From the NCBI RefSeq assembly GCF_036567765.1, contig NZ_DATCTU010000086.1:1-42855 (forward strand): DNA of 42,855 nucleotides. The letters run 5' to 3'. This document shows, one piece after another, positions 22,301 through 24,593 of the stretch. Position 1 is the first letter of the stretch. Every line of letters begins with the position of its first letter. This DNA is from Pseudobacteroides sp. (GTDB lineage Bacteria > Bacillota > Clostridia > Acetivibrionales > DSM-2933). Below the pieces are notes generated by a model. It made no database searches. It was not told the DNA's origin and saw only the letters and a program-made list of their open reading frames with translations. The position numbers were made by a program, and so were the translations under genes.

Positions 22301-23010
22301 CGCCGCCTGTATTAAAAGTACCTACCGACATTACCGTTGAATCTCAAGATGCACTTACATCTGTAAATATAGGTAATGCTGAAGCTATTGATGCTTCAAA
22401 GGTGATAATCACAAATGATGCACCTGCATTATTCCCAGTAGGAACAACCATAGTTACATGGACAGCTGTTGATGAAAGCGGTAATAAAACAACCGCCACA
22501 CAAAAGGTAACTGTTAATCAAGTAGTGAGAGAGTATAATATTACAGGGTACATATCAACAGATATCAGGAATATAATGGAAAGTTCAGGCATAAATGAGG
22601 GTTTCAGGGTAGAAATTGTTGGAAGTGATGTTTATGCTACTACCAAAATTGATGGATCCTTTACTCTTACTAATGTGAAGGAGAGCCTTTCAGGTTATAC
22701 CTTAAGGGTTAGCAAACCGGGTTACCTAACGAGGGATATTAAAATCTCCAAGGTAACATCCGATGTAAACGTAAGCTCTAAGGAAAAGCCAGTCACATTA
22801 TGGGCAGGTGACCTCAAGCAGGATAATATGATAAATATGGAGGATGTTGTTAAGATTGCGGTAGAATTCAATACTAACTATAAGGATGCAGGATTTAAGT
22901 ACGAGTACGATCTTAATAAGGATAATTGTATTAATATAATGGATTTTGTAGCTATCGCAAGGAATTTTAATTCGAATTCCAGTGATTATCCACAAGTTAG
23001 CGTGAATTAG
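1..23010 (+). CDS. Giant modular dockerin-bearing extracellular protein (5' partial)
   Basis: The frame is open from base 1 and stops at the TAG at 23008-23010, so at least 7,669 residues are present. The true start and signal peptide lie outside the window. Domains by base: beta-rich repeats 1-1330; about 11 Fn3 domains alternating with Ig-like domains 1393-6370; CARDB 6376-6690; PKD plus four CARDB 6700-8305, then macroglobulin-, NEW3- and prealbumin-like domains to about 11300; a second PKD plus four CARDB set and its followers 12214-17140; helical segment 17200-18690; metallo-beta-lactamase fold 18691-19520; second helical segment to 20760; PPC-like 21190-21540; Ig-like 22010-22280; HYR 22300-22520; carboxypeptidase-regulatory-like 22525-22800; dockerin 22801-22985. 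Fn3, CARDB, PKD and HYR domains are typical of extracellular adhesive or scaffold proteins, and a dockerin would attach the chain to a cohesin. A strong hairpin terminator follows. Function is unknown; a cell-surface or cellulosome-linked structural protein with one enzymatic domain is my inference. Confidence 0.93.
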   Translation, partial: TYSYNNHTENLTAGIMEVKGDFIQRSYSYSDYRYNFSAGGTHKVILSGTASQKIDFQYPAASHFNILEIKNTSGQLVFVSDLNVNKLITNVNTLNNITVNAMNWVLNEDVVISGNLNLAGSTIDLNGYKLTVAGSVIQSGGTMNINGGQLIIAKDYRIENNGSYVSANLLMKNEADFVKVGGSFTTFSYNNHSEHLTAGVLEIKGDFVQRAYNYTDYRYNFNAGGTHKVILSGTTSQKVDFQYPASSRFNILEIKNTSGQIAFASDISANKLVTNGNLMPSLTVNAREWTLYEDTIIAGNLNLAGSSINLNGYKLTIKGNLIQTGGTMNINGGQLIVEKDYRIENNGSYVSAVLAMTNKEDYVRVEGAFTTYSYSNHSSYLTAGTMELKGDFIQRAYGSYSDYRYNFAAGGTHKVILSGSGVQKVDFQYPGYSKFNILQVTKPIDTGYSFTSMSVWNQLIESPLDSEAPTIPANLKILDKSHYTITLTWEPSTDNVKMSGYNIYRNGSIVGNSTGTSYTDRGLEPDSEYEYTVRAFDIFGNESQESNSVTDKTYSDPEPPTQPKGLKTVSKSDKSITISWEAAEDNVAVTGYTIYRDKKVVATTEGLTFTDKGLSPATNYSYQIKAFDAMKNYSQYSVPLYEKTAGDIDVPTTPGKPTVSEVTVKTIKIIWEKSSDNFVVKGYEIYRDDKLVGTAPENVYTDKELKPYTTYKYYVRAFDDAYNYSSVSDSVYAMTEKDIIAPTIPVNVVLTTKSASSVTISWDKSSDNVAVKGYNIYRDGNNLIATTDKLSYTDSGLTQNKAYSYTVKATDTSGNESGASIELICTPSVPDAPSDVKAVPGIYSIDIGWSPVKSDGTSYYKIYVGNESSKLDFWANVKNATKATRNDILSGTTMYFAVSAVDIWGNEGPMTTVSGTTNTDKIPPRITLFQPADGSRLSNRYVALKANGTDNGVISKFVFESSGDEGSTWTKVAEADASYDEGIKEFKAQTLFSNDSISGRYSFRVFALDKEGNKSETVTYSITLDYTAPGVPQGVTATAAAGRNVISWNKVAAEDLSKYRVYRKKENESFARIDTLASDILTYSDYNAEIGKSYEYAVSSLDDLGNESALSQPVLVTTVNFTPTLLLTPQKAGPEAQLSFSGKGFKPLEAVDLYIDGVYLVSGKADQNGDTIITWRYVKNVTPGEHKFMLKGKTSLTQAETGFTALVDLLEAPTGLTSSAGQIEINLSWTAPKGTIAYYRVYRKMAAEELKVIFDNVKVTGIKDINVLKDVDYQYQVSAVDIYGNEGSLSTALTAKPLPDSESPSITSLTASRQGELLKLFYGVQDNVGVTEIKLYYKKGLDEWKDIGTSMLLPQRSTVYSSYFEWNTKDMADGSYEIKAVAYDKEGNYSHDYEISIKIRNTPPDAPSKLTAIAGELKVDLSWTEVEDSELDSYSLYRSTDGINYEPVTKTKLLSYTDTKVGVGSTYTYKVVAIDKYGHESEPALSEVVKVKADITPPVVKAIIPQDGSKIKGRVNLSAIAIDNFNVKNIEFFYKSNNDIDKWISLGTTVTGTITWDTAASVSDGVYGIKAVAQDDYLNKGEMIAVYTIDNTPPGIPLLAASSSELKISLTWQVRDTDSDINYFEVWRGTNGADPGSFKQIARVEGKIYVDNTAPLDKDSFYKVVAVDKLSNRSEGSNIEKLRPGNDLTAPVIDKFEPAGGSVLRGKAQIRLHAKDNVGVKTYEVYLRKLDDNGKPQGAGDWGIFATVDNQSQNDAVISWDTLSVSAEGVEAYADGMYEVKAVAADKNNNKSERIETYILANNPPAAPEKIYVGAEEWKLIVSWSPVVRSDFDHYVLYRKEGKDGEWRKIVSNTTSNLYIDYMKDPSKAYYYKVSVVNDLGRESAPSYDYSKDTYIDPKISTHAMQETTKPFISEMKPAEMSRWNYSIPLKATINDPVAVKVLYEYAYLGESLDSEPTGNETWQILGEDILPQFKDPSVINGMDLTNTFSSELNFDVSNQPAGIYAVRITAINKGGVEASFTKKYIIDREAPAAPKGLSAENPKTGGEIGLTWLKSSSLDIDYYEVLRATESGGPFTVVAKSRSLVYRDTGLTNGLAYFYIVKAVDSAGNKSDASNQVTGVPTAVCDLAVREITFNPEVPIFGRTSQISALVENNGYARAKGNVTFYINDGELWKLMGNTSIEVSSFTKAEASINWVPENGTEAPVRIKAVADVSGDISDLDVSNNLKETECGLNFAPQAAAELPQVINSGELFTAKGLLSKDSDGSIAAYKWNMGDGSLREGPQITHMYQTPGKYQVTLTVTDNNGAEGAAAAWITVNDSRPDLVVSEVKWNPTDPKENDVVNITATIGNTGKGPSTVGFLAGFYIDNQYVGYTRVDKNIEKGSSIDVTFSWVATPGMHIVKVVANDILDNLKETSKANNTATAVLTSKQVSFPDVRVDKITWSPDKTDIESESPFVYRTTISNVGNANAEKFFVSLYIDGKWVAKQNVNLLGPGASQELVFSVKPVSGKHEVTIKADDPSPLLVEPIRDNNIKTVTTSEFTVTYPTLSLSPITWLPKETTLTDGTSLTYETKLVNTSTVDITHKFKVDFKVDGQIIRSFNIDRLNAGEEKELWTRWYVQPGPHTVSITADPDSTVTNSVYGAHVEAAVSNLNIIYPDLNITDVQWSPLNVRYGEPVSFVVRVSNQSVTSIFNKFNVGLYVDGKAVAGSAVEGLRGHSTAIVGIKWEPKDTGIHNVKIVVDNFNEVRQSPIGDGVRRTWERSFEVADRLVIEAHPNEEDISEDLGYVLCSLIEDYMPMTVSARKASDKNKLLGPESDIYARYELKQGENVVLSDIIGFDPVTRTYKGQLPLKLLKPGVYNLSIEAGDAVESYTTTCNLGVLLQKDLDITIEAEKQNYNANDKVHISGYFKYKDGKPLANSKLVLDLQLEPESDDPRRPWKAEHILTLETDENGHFKHDFIPVTAEAGKWNAYIIAFDKLLSGAGFTTFTVYGMTASPSNLSVTASKNSQFSRVISIKNTADSGEASLTGLSAVLRNLTPNSKVNAVIDTSTLKSTLNPGESSSVVLNVNTPLDVADTAEYEIIFSSSEGPSTISRIKLNLRPAVPIPVTDPKGIDIGVNPGSNIIRTVKVINKGLGTMNNIRLEAPASIPWIKPFNLGKTSLAPGEETRFSISINPPQGTALGQYQDVITVTDGKYKAVVTVAAEVSTINTGSVSFLVTDDSGARVAGAEINLVGKDPYIQSRNGQEITYYQHFYGRTDVNGFVTFEDKPIGEYTYYVQAQGRIKLSGTANIMPKSEASMVEVKMEVMPVQIEWTVVPTTIQDKYDIKLEMNFTPANIPTPKFGLVPPWITIPKQVTGPVYLEATVINTGMVPIIDAVATVIRESSKDTGISIVGGGYIGEIPAHGSTKIKIKVDPGYYNLKFGIKDFGQEDKAPNRIHIMGNYVSFDNDTGLPMDPPGKVETNLALCNPGEQKAKVAITIPSLGGTKEEEIQMPEGQMEELDYLNSMDGFGGGSGSGTVNGIIALKLDQTATLERQAFNATLKVTNGYPVYSLQNLSVRVQITDTEGNDVTNKNFIIPTSLSGISSLDGSSSLASGQGMLSTWQLIPGEGLGGTNLSGRVYLAKAVISYYLNGKYVETTTKAEEITIYPQPKIKLHYYIPQKITAGVPFRLGIIAENTGDGIAKNLTVESGQIEISSNRIGLDTNFKIIGTSFGLSTDTSFKISLGDIKPRSKVSGYWMVRWEMYDEGPSGKPLEGEFKNFKATLHHQDYKGVQLNPLITGVTTEIIGKDNVLSDPNDPDNSLTLVNVGDTGFPSYLLNLKTGMQIPIYVPQGLNILKQPGIGESLLKFEVPALTGNPDAQGAPRYQVLMLKDPMPKANVSSVTRAVYTEKNEIATLSKVNCWKDSGNIYIVDEIPVYNVKPQGYPESQARYYHKPVYTVDFRSGSVISAVEYSQIIYDVDQKDLDKIKKKVYYDVGHYPDEGDTFTIRAKVENKGNDIESGTVEFFAAGGDIKGEIKIGQANFSGLQPLLTTYVYIDWTYSKGGKYNVTARVSGSTLKEASKDAVVRINSKPYADAGVDFSEDVLKPAHFDGSRSYDKDGYIQSYIWEFGDGETASGVTPSHKYLHSGTYKVNLTVMDNNGAETVSQMQITVNETRADLRVTGIVLDSDSPKEDQLLSVTGSVYNAGYIETDKPFLVGFYVDGVYKNYVKITEKIKPGETKKVSFSWKNTVGNHMLTIIANDMGHPVDEADFDNNQLSRPIDTKTALFPNLKVAEVKWSGNEEGIFDWNEEVSLAVTVENNGSSKAGKFSVALFEDGELIKTQMVNGLSQSEGSNKTTLTFKFNVVKEGVHKYKVVADGPIPHIVEGDKTDNTKEITTPKIRFRYPDLKVEKLSCNPEDGNLQPGQPIVITASILNGGYAAVNKGFKVSFYADDAYIGTKEYTSLTVGQSSFVSLSWDRPVPGTQYIEAVVDESNEINEADEDNNKTRFIYSKLNVLLPDLVIEGIENSPEKGSVRFGDTVTSTIRLKNKGNAAINKPFTTTLYINEKLVGSFVLSKVMQPGDTASGVITWNAIYTPTLAAYKMTAYADAYSSIYLKDRNNAKYTTDYKVNGILNLKADKLNDAYTVEEKPLISVAVTSTDEPWRPLGKKESVTASVYMYEVTDGEEGFKPEDLKFVKVMSYNLTEGKFQYRVNSEGPDSKLAPGIYSAVISVSYGSEQKSITVPLRFIEDYHVAVNASKKTFGPDEPIYISGRITHKDGTPIQGADVTVNIVGEEEWKANVKADEEGKFNYIFQLDEGYGGSYSLKSVAKVNGAVKASEPAVFYVEGLLVKARKKTELTAGYDIQIPVTIGNVGTLPLTGVKISKKWLTDGDGMTAQIIGEVPEKIEAGKSTDVTLHVDFNESVTPGAKYLEFTVNSNEGYSKSVTLEVYAVKAVAIQKVEVLVGQDDKDGGIIKNEVNASLRTGNTVTSLMRITNTGTASIKNIEVIGPKKLPWVFITTSGADLVLPLNKGLSLRDKNGHAVVNVNISPDEYVQNGIYNDVITIKSNGGITEIPINVYVGASSIGTVVIQTLDEDSYLVENAKVELIGPMTTKGLQKVKSELYVPVKGKDSTFKFENIPAGVYTLKVEAPYHKSLETSFEVPAIIDFEPQKVKLETMPFSFQWNVETIKEAENTEGQLREPVIEALLGPAPIIPKLVSNVPGYELYTSQMLRNMSTVVAIKNQSVFQSVYNVEAQLIYNDETLPDGYAVLDKGAVNSKTLQLGDFKAGEIKDFKIYIDDPKIYDIATVEATEEAGIYLVKVPAGVSERQFDYWIKGQNDISRDHINKLSYDAAKQTFKIRYSDGEDNKYPSTSIWIPKFYGKSYKFSLSLLLKGTRTNEYGYEEAVTLKVPVRVFFKPYDMWCEEFNDYEENTVPIRAAFNPVRMKDYEPRIYHLSKSFVDFIGMNAPDEPEKMGQALGSFEFSQGAVQSDEVFGTDFVLFNPSKLDEIRDASLELIITDKELLSDGRPPEGAKLLNKYFNIYSSQSMVDKDGNPVMGITQSDRVYIDSLAPNSREEVSFKLQRKTSEMDYDQDPGDGIGKTFIYVRYNFKKGNDTVSGISKPRTVEIEPPSKIYLSYEFEKVSDTIYEITAKATNAGLGKSRGLKLLPPRIRSSESINILGGKVGDGAWDYNVTYLQLGDILPGQTVTAKYRISTTGPIDLAQSTNFEVIEQKSSGKIIITPLKFDKVTGPGEFIELERQLERLKGNMGVLIDKNTDDLARAMTETMEYVKDLDSNRRFSAVLDLINVGFGSIYSGVNLLLSLNDLAKSASNNALRISDAANSVRVASKLGNSRIIENVNKALKIVNNISATVNRIGTAVSIYQNIRKLMDEVENELYNQYIQQSVSKISAVTKNLSDFQIVSGSQADNLYRYIIDRIQEDRTIVQHSEAIYVTERLVQTWERETGNSLGHSGSSTLYVAGSKTIITERSYNSWSVRVSNRVEVGYADSDGRSSRLVSLSESFTEIREDIDRSERVITRVNENASYYTEGSTARQLNPEMISDINNAPNDEGIYRDGNTVYITSDYINRWKLRNGKQPAGPDVIETPYRSGNVIYVPESYWGNPDISVSSYASEVTQIRARIEPKLENIKSTIGELDGSAERRRRLFESIDSYMGLLDSSLSYCNSLIDLKNALQNIENVRYNLDNFIGEADKAMQQAVDSATETEAETETRPKEDEEERNYGKVYSVLFTGDAQSDAENALMENLRATGSLDKLDSDTLKVAHHGGRDSTQAQFLQNVTPDESVISVGEVNDYNHPHAETLSRLDASGTTTYMTDENGNVETYIYNNATNQLAAKVSFLDVDQGDCILIEAGGNRMLIDAGAGKGKYPLTRADFSRIDAIDNLKYLVVTHPDSDHYNYLNKRLFKQNNPINVTGNVFIPMVDNRVTTDTYNDFERDIKNTYQDKCVVVGSNMAGRTFSLDDQGEISFEILGPVRNFYATGSKKEVNSNNSSIILKMVYTPRSLGTGDDSSSGIRVVTHYTVMENGRAVERENIRDIVGMGTVSSRDISNMVSRQQENSSILINRDNFQSILDNGLGSMQDLDVNNNEAVRQALFTALVKMVENQRKASSSGAPEDTYAMEDSTQIQGRLNEIMNNMPENTYQRTKYIIKAFLEMELYNVLTTNRMYSAYEEYLKGDHNYDEAFEDIDGYDLSVSPDLKLRKEYINKDIGNLKQISGAMIQHSINIVRGYISGGDTPSYYPTDVLIKYFKDLNDQIESIAGTKDDPYMGFGRYKNVNIINSNGDEVHPENKDLTVMKEKYLKFLEDTGKGYGVISDRATFNVAKASVYAINAILLQPYNMVMGLHPIGALISMIPSYGYDLLVESMNNTEMSIYNTEVIMTQRIARSLANMVVGTGLSYTRSLGIAEAANNVITNVDIWRKIDPPLPVDVVSISVQDVNVSGQEKEGTGEAVLVLKNTHTGAVSALINMDVFGGKLLYGSFVSETVSIKPGETVEIKIPFKVKRSTLTDISGYRSVFSIKLSEPGTMTIGDPKGPYIAHFFAGNDKQVASLRKNIKVVQPMGRTIKPGEEDVREYIPGSNVKELRLLVAAKNPSELELHVYDKFGKHVGVNGESYENKISNCEVSSLRNDNDMIVIMNPINGPYKIVVKLPESEVEQDYSLEIVELGNIGSVPDVDIARLILSDSKKPQFTVNVFESSYQNNIDKVHFEVLDFKDVEGKDITLASSSFKGQDGTDVTGGITTGIPKGMQALVMASVEFKDNIPDGIYNGKVRVTVKGRNLNPDLGMFIQNLSVTDSVYGWKYIGGENNGPYSLGYSEYCIDIPVSIVIDTRVPAGPKVNNVSKFMADDKCQVQITGTADAGNFVEAYIDGKLVASAATDKDDKFDIIFSLKEGNHNLEIISTNAFGTRSNSSYKAAISGSDIGNTDTTPPVLKVPTDITVESQDALTSVNIGNAEAIDASKVIITNDAPALFPVGTTIVTWTAVDESGNKTTATQKVTVNQVVREYNITGYISTDIRNIMESSGINEGFRVEIVGSDVYATTKIDGSFTLTNVKESLSGYTLRVSKPGYLTRDIKISKVTSDVNVSSKEKPVTLWAGDLKQDNMINMEDVVKIAVEFNTNYKDAGFKYEYDLNKDNCINIMDFVAIARNFNSNSSDYPQVSVN
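1393..6370 (+). other. Fibronectin-III / Ig-like array of the giant protein
   Basis: About 11 Fn3 domains are recognisable by an N-terminal APxxP-type linker, an ITISW-type strand, GYxIYRD and a YxYTVxAxDxxGNxS strand. The first five are contiguous (1393-2752). After that Fn3 domains at about 3073, 3628, 4204, 4771, 5404 and 6082 alternate with Ig-like domains starting PPxIxxFxPxxGSxLxG at about 2758, 3895, 4486, 5062 and 5725. An IPT-like domain (LLLTPQKAGPEAQLSFSG) sits at 3358. Such arrays act as spacers or carbohydrate/protein contact surfaces in secreted clostridial enzymes. Boundaries are estimated by eye. Confidence 0.85.
6700..11330 (+). other. Super-module copy 1 (PKD, CARDB x4, macroglobulin-, NEW3-, prealbumin-like)
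   Basis: The PKD domain (GSIAAYKWNMGDG, GKYQVTLTVTDNNGAE) is at 6700-6957. Four CARDB domains begin RPDLVV (6964), FPDVRV (7300), YPTLSL (7636) and YPDLNI (7966). Each has the CARDB pattern of an xxYIDG strand and a GxHxVxIxAD strand. A macroglobulin-like strand set starts at 8659 (LDITIEAEKQNY, VHISGYF). NEW3-like domains follow at about 8971-9640, then a prealbumin/carboxypeptidase-regulatory-like domain at 9640 (GSVSFLVTDDSGARVAGAEI). A further beta domain starts PKIKLHYYIPQ at about 10957. A CARDB domain just before (6376-6690) stands outside the duplicated unit. The four-CARDB order is matched by the second copy. Confidence 0.8.
12214..17140 (+). other. Super-module copy 2, paralogous to 6700-11330
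   Basis: It repeats the domain order of copy 1. PKD-2 is at 12214-12475 (GYIQSYIWEFGDGE, GTYKVNLTVMDNNGAE). Four CARDB domains begin RADLRV (12478), FPNLKV (12811), YPDLKV (13159) and LPDLVI (13498). A macroglobulin-like domain follows at 14203 (YHVAVNASKKTF, IYISGRITHKDG), then NEW3-like domains at 14490-15190. A prealbumin-like domain starts at 15205 (GTVVIQTLDED, NAKVELIGP), and a final beta domain starts SKIYLSYEFEK at about 16846. Distances from the PKD start agree closely with copy 1 (1989 versus 1959 bases to the macroglobulin-like strand, 2991 versus 2940 to the prealbumin-like strand). Similarity is at protein level only, so the duplication is old. Confidence 0.75.
17200..18690 (+). 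other. Helix-rich, coiled-coil-like segment with short YIT/W repeats
   Basis: After about 5,700 residues of beta domains the chain becomes helical (ELERQLERLKGNMGVLID, LMDEVENELYNQYIQQSV, IENVRYNLDNFIGEADKA). Between 17800 and 18320 are short strand-helix units with a shared pattern of V/I-Y-V/I-T/P followed by an aromatic residue and Trp: AIYVTERLVQTW, TIITERSYNSW, TVYITSDYINRW and VIYVPESYW. The segment ends in an acidic, low-complexity stretch (TETEAETETRPKEDEEE, about 18625-18680) that links directly to the metallo-beta-lactamase domain. I do not recognise the family. Confidence 0.6.
18691..19520 (+). other. Circularly permuted ComEC-type metallo-beta-lactamase-fold domain
   Basis: Motifs of the ComEC/Rec2 C-terminal MBL domain are present, but the second half precedes the first. 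Bases 18691-18990 hold LFTGDAQ (Asp at 18715), LKVAHHGGRDST (His at 18808 and 18811), VISVGEVNDYNHPHAETL and TYMTDENGNV, the normal C-terminal half. About 12 residues later, bases 19027-19520 hold VSFLDVDQGDCILIEAGG, MLIDAG, VVTHPDSDH (His 19189, Asp 19195, Asp 19201, His 19204) and NNSSIILKMVY, the normal N-terminal half. In the usual order the NNSS strand is followed directly by the LFTGD strand, so the natural ends are joined and new ends lie between those strands. All expected metal ligands of the ComEC type are kept, so a hydrolase active on phosphodiesters is possible. The substrate is not known. Confidence 0.8.
19530..20760 (+). other. Second helix-rich segment of the giant protein, unrecognised
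   Basis: The stretch after the MBL domain is mainly helical, for example AVRQALFTALVKMVENQRKA, TKYIIKAFLEMELYNVL and MTQRIARSLANMVVGTG. It includes a moderately hydrophobic stretch (VYAINAILLQPYNMVMGLHP, about 20494-20560, continuing IGALISMIPSYGY) that is not clearly a membrane span. No family was recognised. With the helical segment before it, it frames the MBL domain, so the three may form one functional unit inside an otherwise beta-sandwich protein. Confidence 0.5.
20790..22800 (+). other. C-terminal beta domains: PPC-like, Ig-like, HYR and pre-dockerin domain
   Basis: A CARDB-like or similar beta domain at 20790-21150 (VSISVQDVNVSG, VSIKPGETVEIKIPF) is followed by a PPC-like domain at about 21190-21540 (TIKPGEEDVREYIPG, LRLLVAAKNPSELELHVYD). 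An Ig-like repeat is at 22010-22280 (VQITGTADAGNFVEAYIDGK). A HYR domain is at about 22300-22520 (TTPPVLKVPTDITVES, VGTTIVTWTAVDESGN). A carboxypeptidase-regulatory-like domain is at 22525-22800 (NITGYISTDI, YTLRVSKPGYLTRDI). The last type commonly precedes the dockerin in proteins of cellulosome-forming Acetivibrio-like species, as I recall. Domain limits are visual. Confidence 0.65.
22801..22985 (+). other. Dockerin module at the C-terminus of the giant protein
   Basis: Two calcium-loop/helix repeats are visible: GDLKQDNMINMEDVVKIAVEFN and, after a linker, YDLNKDNCINIMDFVAIARNFN. Loop 1 has Asp at positions 1, 5 and 12 but Lys at position 3, where Asn or Asp is usual. Loop 2 keeps Asp 1, Asn 3, Asp 5 and Asp 12. 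Position 6, often Gly, is Asn in both. Dockerins bind cohesins of scaffoldins, so this predicts attachment to a cellulosome or cell-surface anchor. The recognition residues differ between the two repeats, so dual-orientation binding is not assured. Confidence 0.85.
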
Positions 23011-23045
23011 TGAATTAGCATTATATAAAGCCAAAGGATATAAGA

Positions 23046-23090
23046 CAGAACACAGGCACATCATAGGCGAAGTGCCTGTGTTCTGTTTCA
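23046..23090 (+). terminator. Rho-independent terminator of the giant gene
   Basis: A perfect 15-bp stem (ACAGAACACAGGCAC at 23046-23060 with GTGCCTGTGTTCTGT at 23073-23087) encloses a 12-base loop and runs into TTTCATTTCT. It begins 35 bases after the stop codon and faces the convergent amidohydrolase gene. Confidence 0.85.
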
Positions 23091-23137
23091 TTTCTATAAA
23101 TTATAGTCTTTCCGACGCCATAGTTTCTCATGATAAT

Positions 23138-23172
23138 AACCAAGGTTGCAAAATCATCCCATGATTTTGTAC
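23138..23172. repeat. Short hairpin repeat, copy 1
   Basis: The motif ACCA-N-GGTTGCAAAATC, a 5-base spacer and TGATTTTGT forms an 8-bp stem (CAAAATCA 23149-23156 with TGATTTTG 23162-23169). It lies just past the amidohydrolase stop. A near-identical copy is at 30143-30175; only the loop and two bases differ. Confidence 0.55.
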
Positions 23173-24363
23173 TTATATGCCGAATACCCTTGCGGCGTTA
23201 TCATGCATTATTGCTTTCGCATATCTACGGGCATCGTGTTCACGCATGAGACCGGCCTCAACCCGTTCACACAACACGCGGGATAACACATTAAGGAACG
23301 CAAGCCGTGCACCATAGCTTTCTTCGCTCGTCCATGTGTCGCATCCCCAAATCACACGATTGGCATCACACACGTCGATCAACTCGTGTAACAGGCGGTG
23401 TGCGGCAGCAGGAGATATAAGCGGAAGCCAGCATAGGTCAGCCCACACGTTTGAATAAGCGTGTGCCAGCCCAGTGATGTCGCTAATCCAAGGATAGCTG
23501 CCGTGCATTAATAGGAATGCTGTACGAGGGTTGCGGGCGATCAGCGGTTGTAACTGCATTGCGTTGCTGCCAGTCATTAAGCCTAGCCCAGTATGGATTT
23601 GTATTGGTATATTAAGTTCCGCAGCGGTCTTACATACGCAATCAAAAACATAATCTTGAAAGTACTTTATATCTACTGCATCTGCATCTTTTACCATCGC
23701 CCTTTGTGCCTGCTCTTTCCCAGTTTCTCCAAAAGCCAGGGTGCGGTCATAGGCAAGAGCACACTTTAAGGCTACGCTTTCAGCCTGCTTTTTATCTCGT
23801 ATTACTTGGTATATAAAGTCCGTATACTCGTCTATGTCTGTTATGTCCCGGTTATACATCACCTGAATATTGTTCCCGTTGTGATCCTTCGCTGTTTGGT
23901 TATAGCCGTAGAAAAAACTGTTGATGCGATATGCGGGCTTGAACAGATCGGGATGTCCGTTATCCTCACCTGGCGACCAAAATGTATCGAGCACTATTGC
24001 TTTATAGGCACACTTTTCTCGAAGCAGGCGAATATGCCAATCCTTGTTTTGATGAGAGCACCGTATAGCTTTATCGTAGGTTATCCAACTTTCGACATCC
24101 AAATGTTCCTCTATACCATACAAATCCATGATAGCCTTTTCCAGCCAGACGAAATAACTACGGGTACGCACGGCGTCCAGCCATGTGGCGATATCTTCTT
24201 TGGAATTTGCAGAGGGAATAGGTGTGCCGCACCAGTTTACATAGGAATTGCGAAGAACAGCCTCAAGGGCCAACGAATACTGGTCTTTATCAGGCAGATG
24301 GTGCGAATGGGAATTCACAATCGGTTGGCTTTGCAGATAACAGGTAAATTCATTCCTATCCAT
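23173..24363 (-). CDS. Amidohydrolase family 2 (metal-dependent hydrolase)
   Basis: 396 residues. The fold is the amidohydrolase (beta/alpha)8 barrel: the N-terminal metal motif is VNSHSHH (His19, His21), then QIHTG (His257), LMHGSYPW (His287) and the strand-8 aspartate in VIWGCDTW (Asp342). These match the Amidohydro_2 pattern. The substrate cannot be read from sequence; acyl-lactone, sugar-acid and carboxylate hydrolases or decarboxylases all occur in this family. The start ATG has GAAGGATG about 6 bases upstream and its own promoter. Sampled stretches are about 45-57% GC, well above neighbours at about 36-42%, so the gene looks horizontally acquired. It is monocistronic and convergent with the giant gene. 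Confidence 0.8.
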   Translation of the reverse strand: MDRNEFTCYLQSQPIVNSHSHHLPDKDQYSLALEAVLRNSYVNWCGTPIPSANSKEDIATWLDAVRTRSYFVWLEKAIMDLYGIEEHLDVESWITYDKAIRCSHQNKDWHIRLLREKCAYKAIVLDTFWSPGEDNGHPDLFKPAYRINSFFYGYNQTAKDHNGNNIQVMYNRDITDIDEYTDFIYQVIRDKKQAESVALKCALAYDRTLAFGETGKEQAQRAMVKDADAVDIKYFQDYVFDCVCKTAAELNIPIQIHTGLGLMTGSNAMQLQPLIARNPRTAFLLMHGSYPWISDITGLAHAYSNVWADLCWLPLISPAAAHRLLHELIDVCDANRVIWGCDTWTSEESYGARLAFLNVLSRVLCERVEAGLMREHDARRYAKAIMHDNAARVFGI

Positions 24364-24391
24364 ATTTCATCCTTCTTTCATAGTAATTGGA

Positions 24392-24404
24392 CGATACCGT
24401 ATCG
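24392..24404. promoter_or_regulatory. Possible operator upstream of the amidohydrolase
   Basis: CGATACCGTATCG is a perfect 6-bp inverted repeat around one central base. It lies between the predicted minus-strand -10 box and the ribosome binding site, a common repressor position. No regulator gene is adjacent, so this rests on symmetry and position only. Confidence 0.35.
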
Positions 24405-24426
24405 GACCTTTCTATATTGCTCTATT

Positions 24427-24455
24427 TGTATAGTATAATACCCAATCAATTGCAA
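24427..24455 (-). promoter_or_regulatory. Predicted promoter of the amidohydrolase gene
   Basis: On the minus strand TTGCAA (24450-24455), a 17-base spacer and TATACA (24427-24432) fit a sigma-A promoter about 65 bases before the start codon. Confidence 0.5.
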
Positions 24456-24500
24456 ACACAATATTTACTGTTTTAATTTTGGATTATGCATAGAGGATAT

Positions 24501-24555
24501 AAACACAAAAAAGGACTTATTCCCCAAGCCTAAACTATCAAGAATATGTCCTTTT
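24501..24555 (-). terminator. Terminator of the GH8 gene
   Basis: Read on the minus strand, AAAAGGACATATTC pairs with GAATAAGTCCTTTT with one central mismatch, and a T-rich tail (TTTTTTGTGTTT) follows. It begins about 40 bases after the GH8 stop codon. Confidence 0.75.
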
Positions 24556-24593
24556 AGTAATCTTTAAGTGAGATTATTAGTTTAATTTAATAC

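Noticed and set aside
23806..24438. A 210-residue plus-strand reading frame
   Set aside because: It lies antisense to the amidohydrolase, which has full metal motifs, a ribosome binding site and a promoter. The antisense frame has no recognisable domain.
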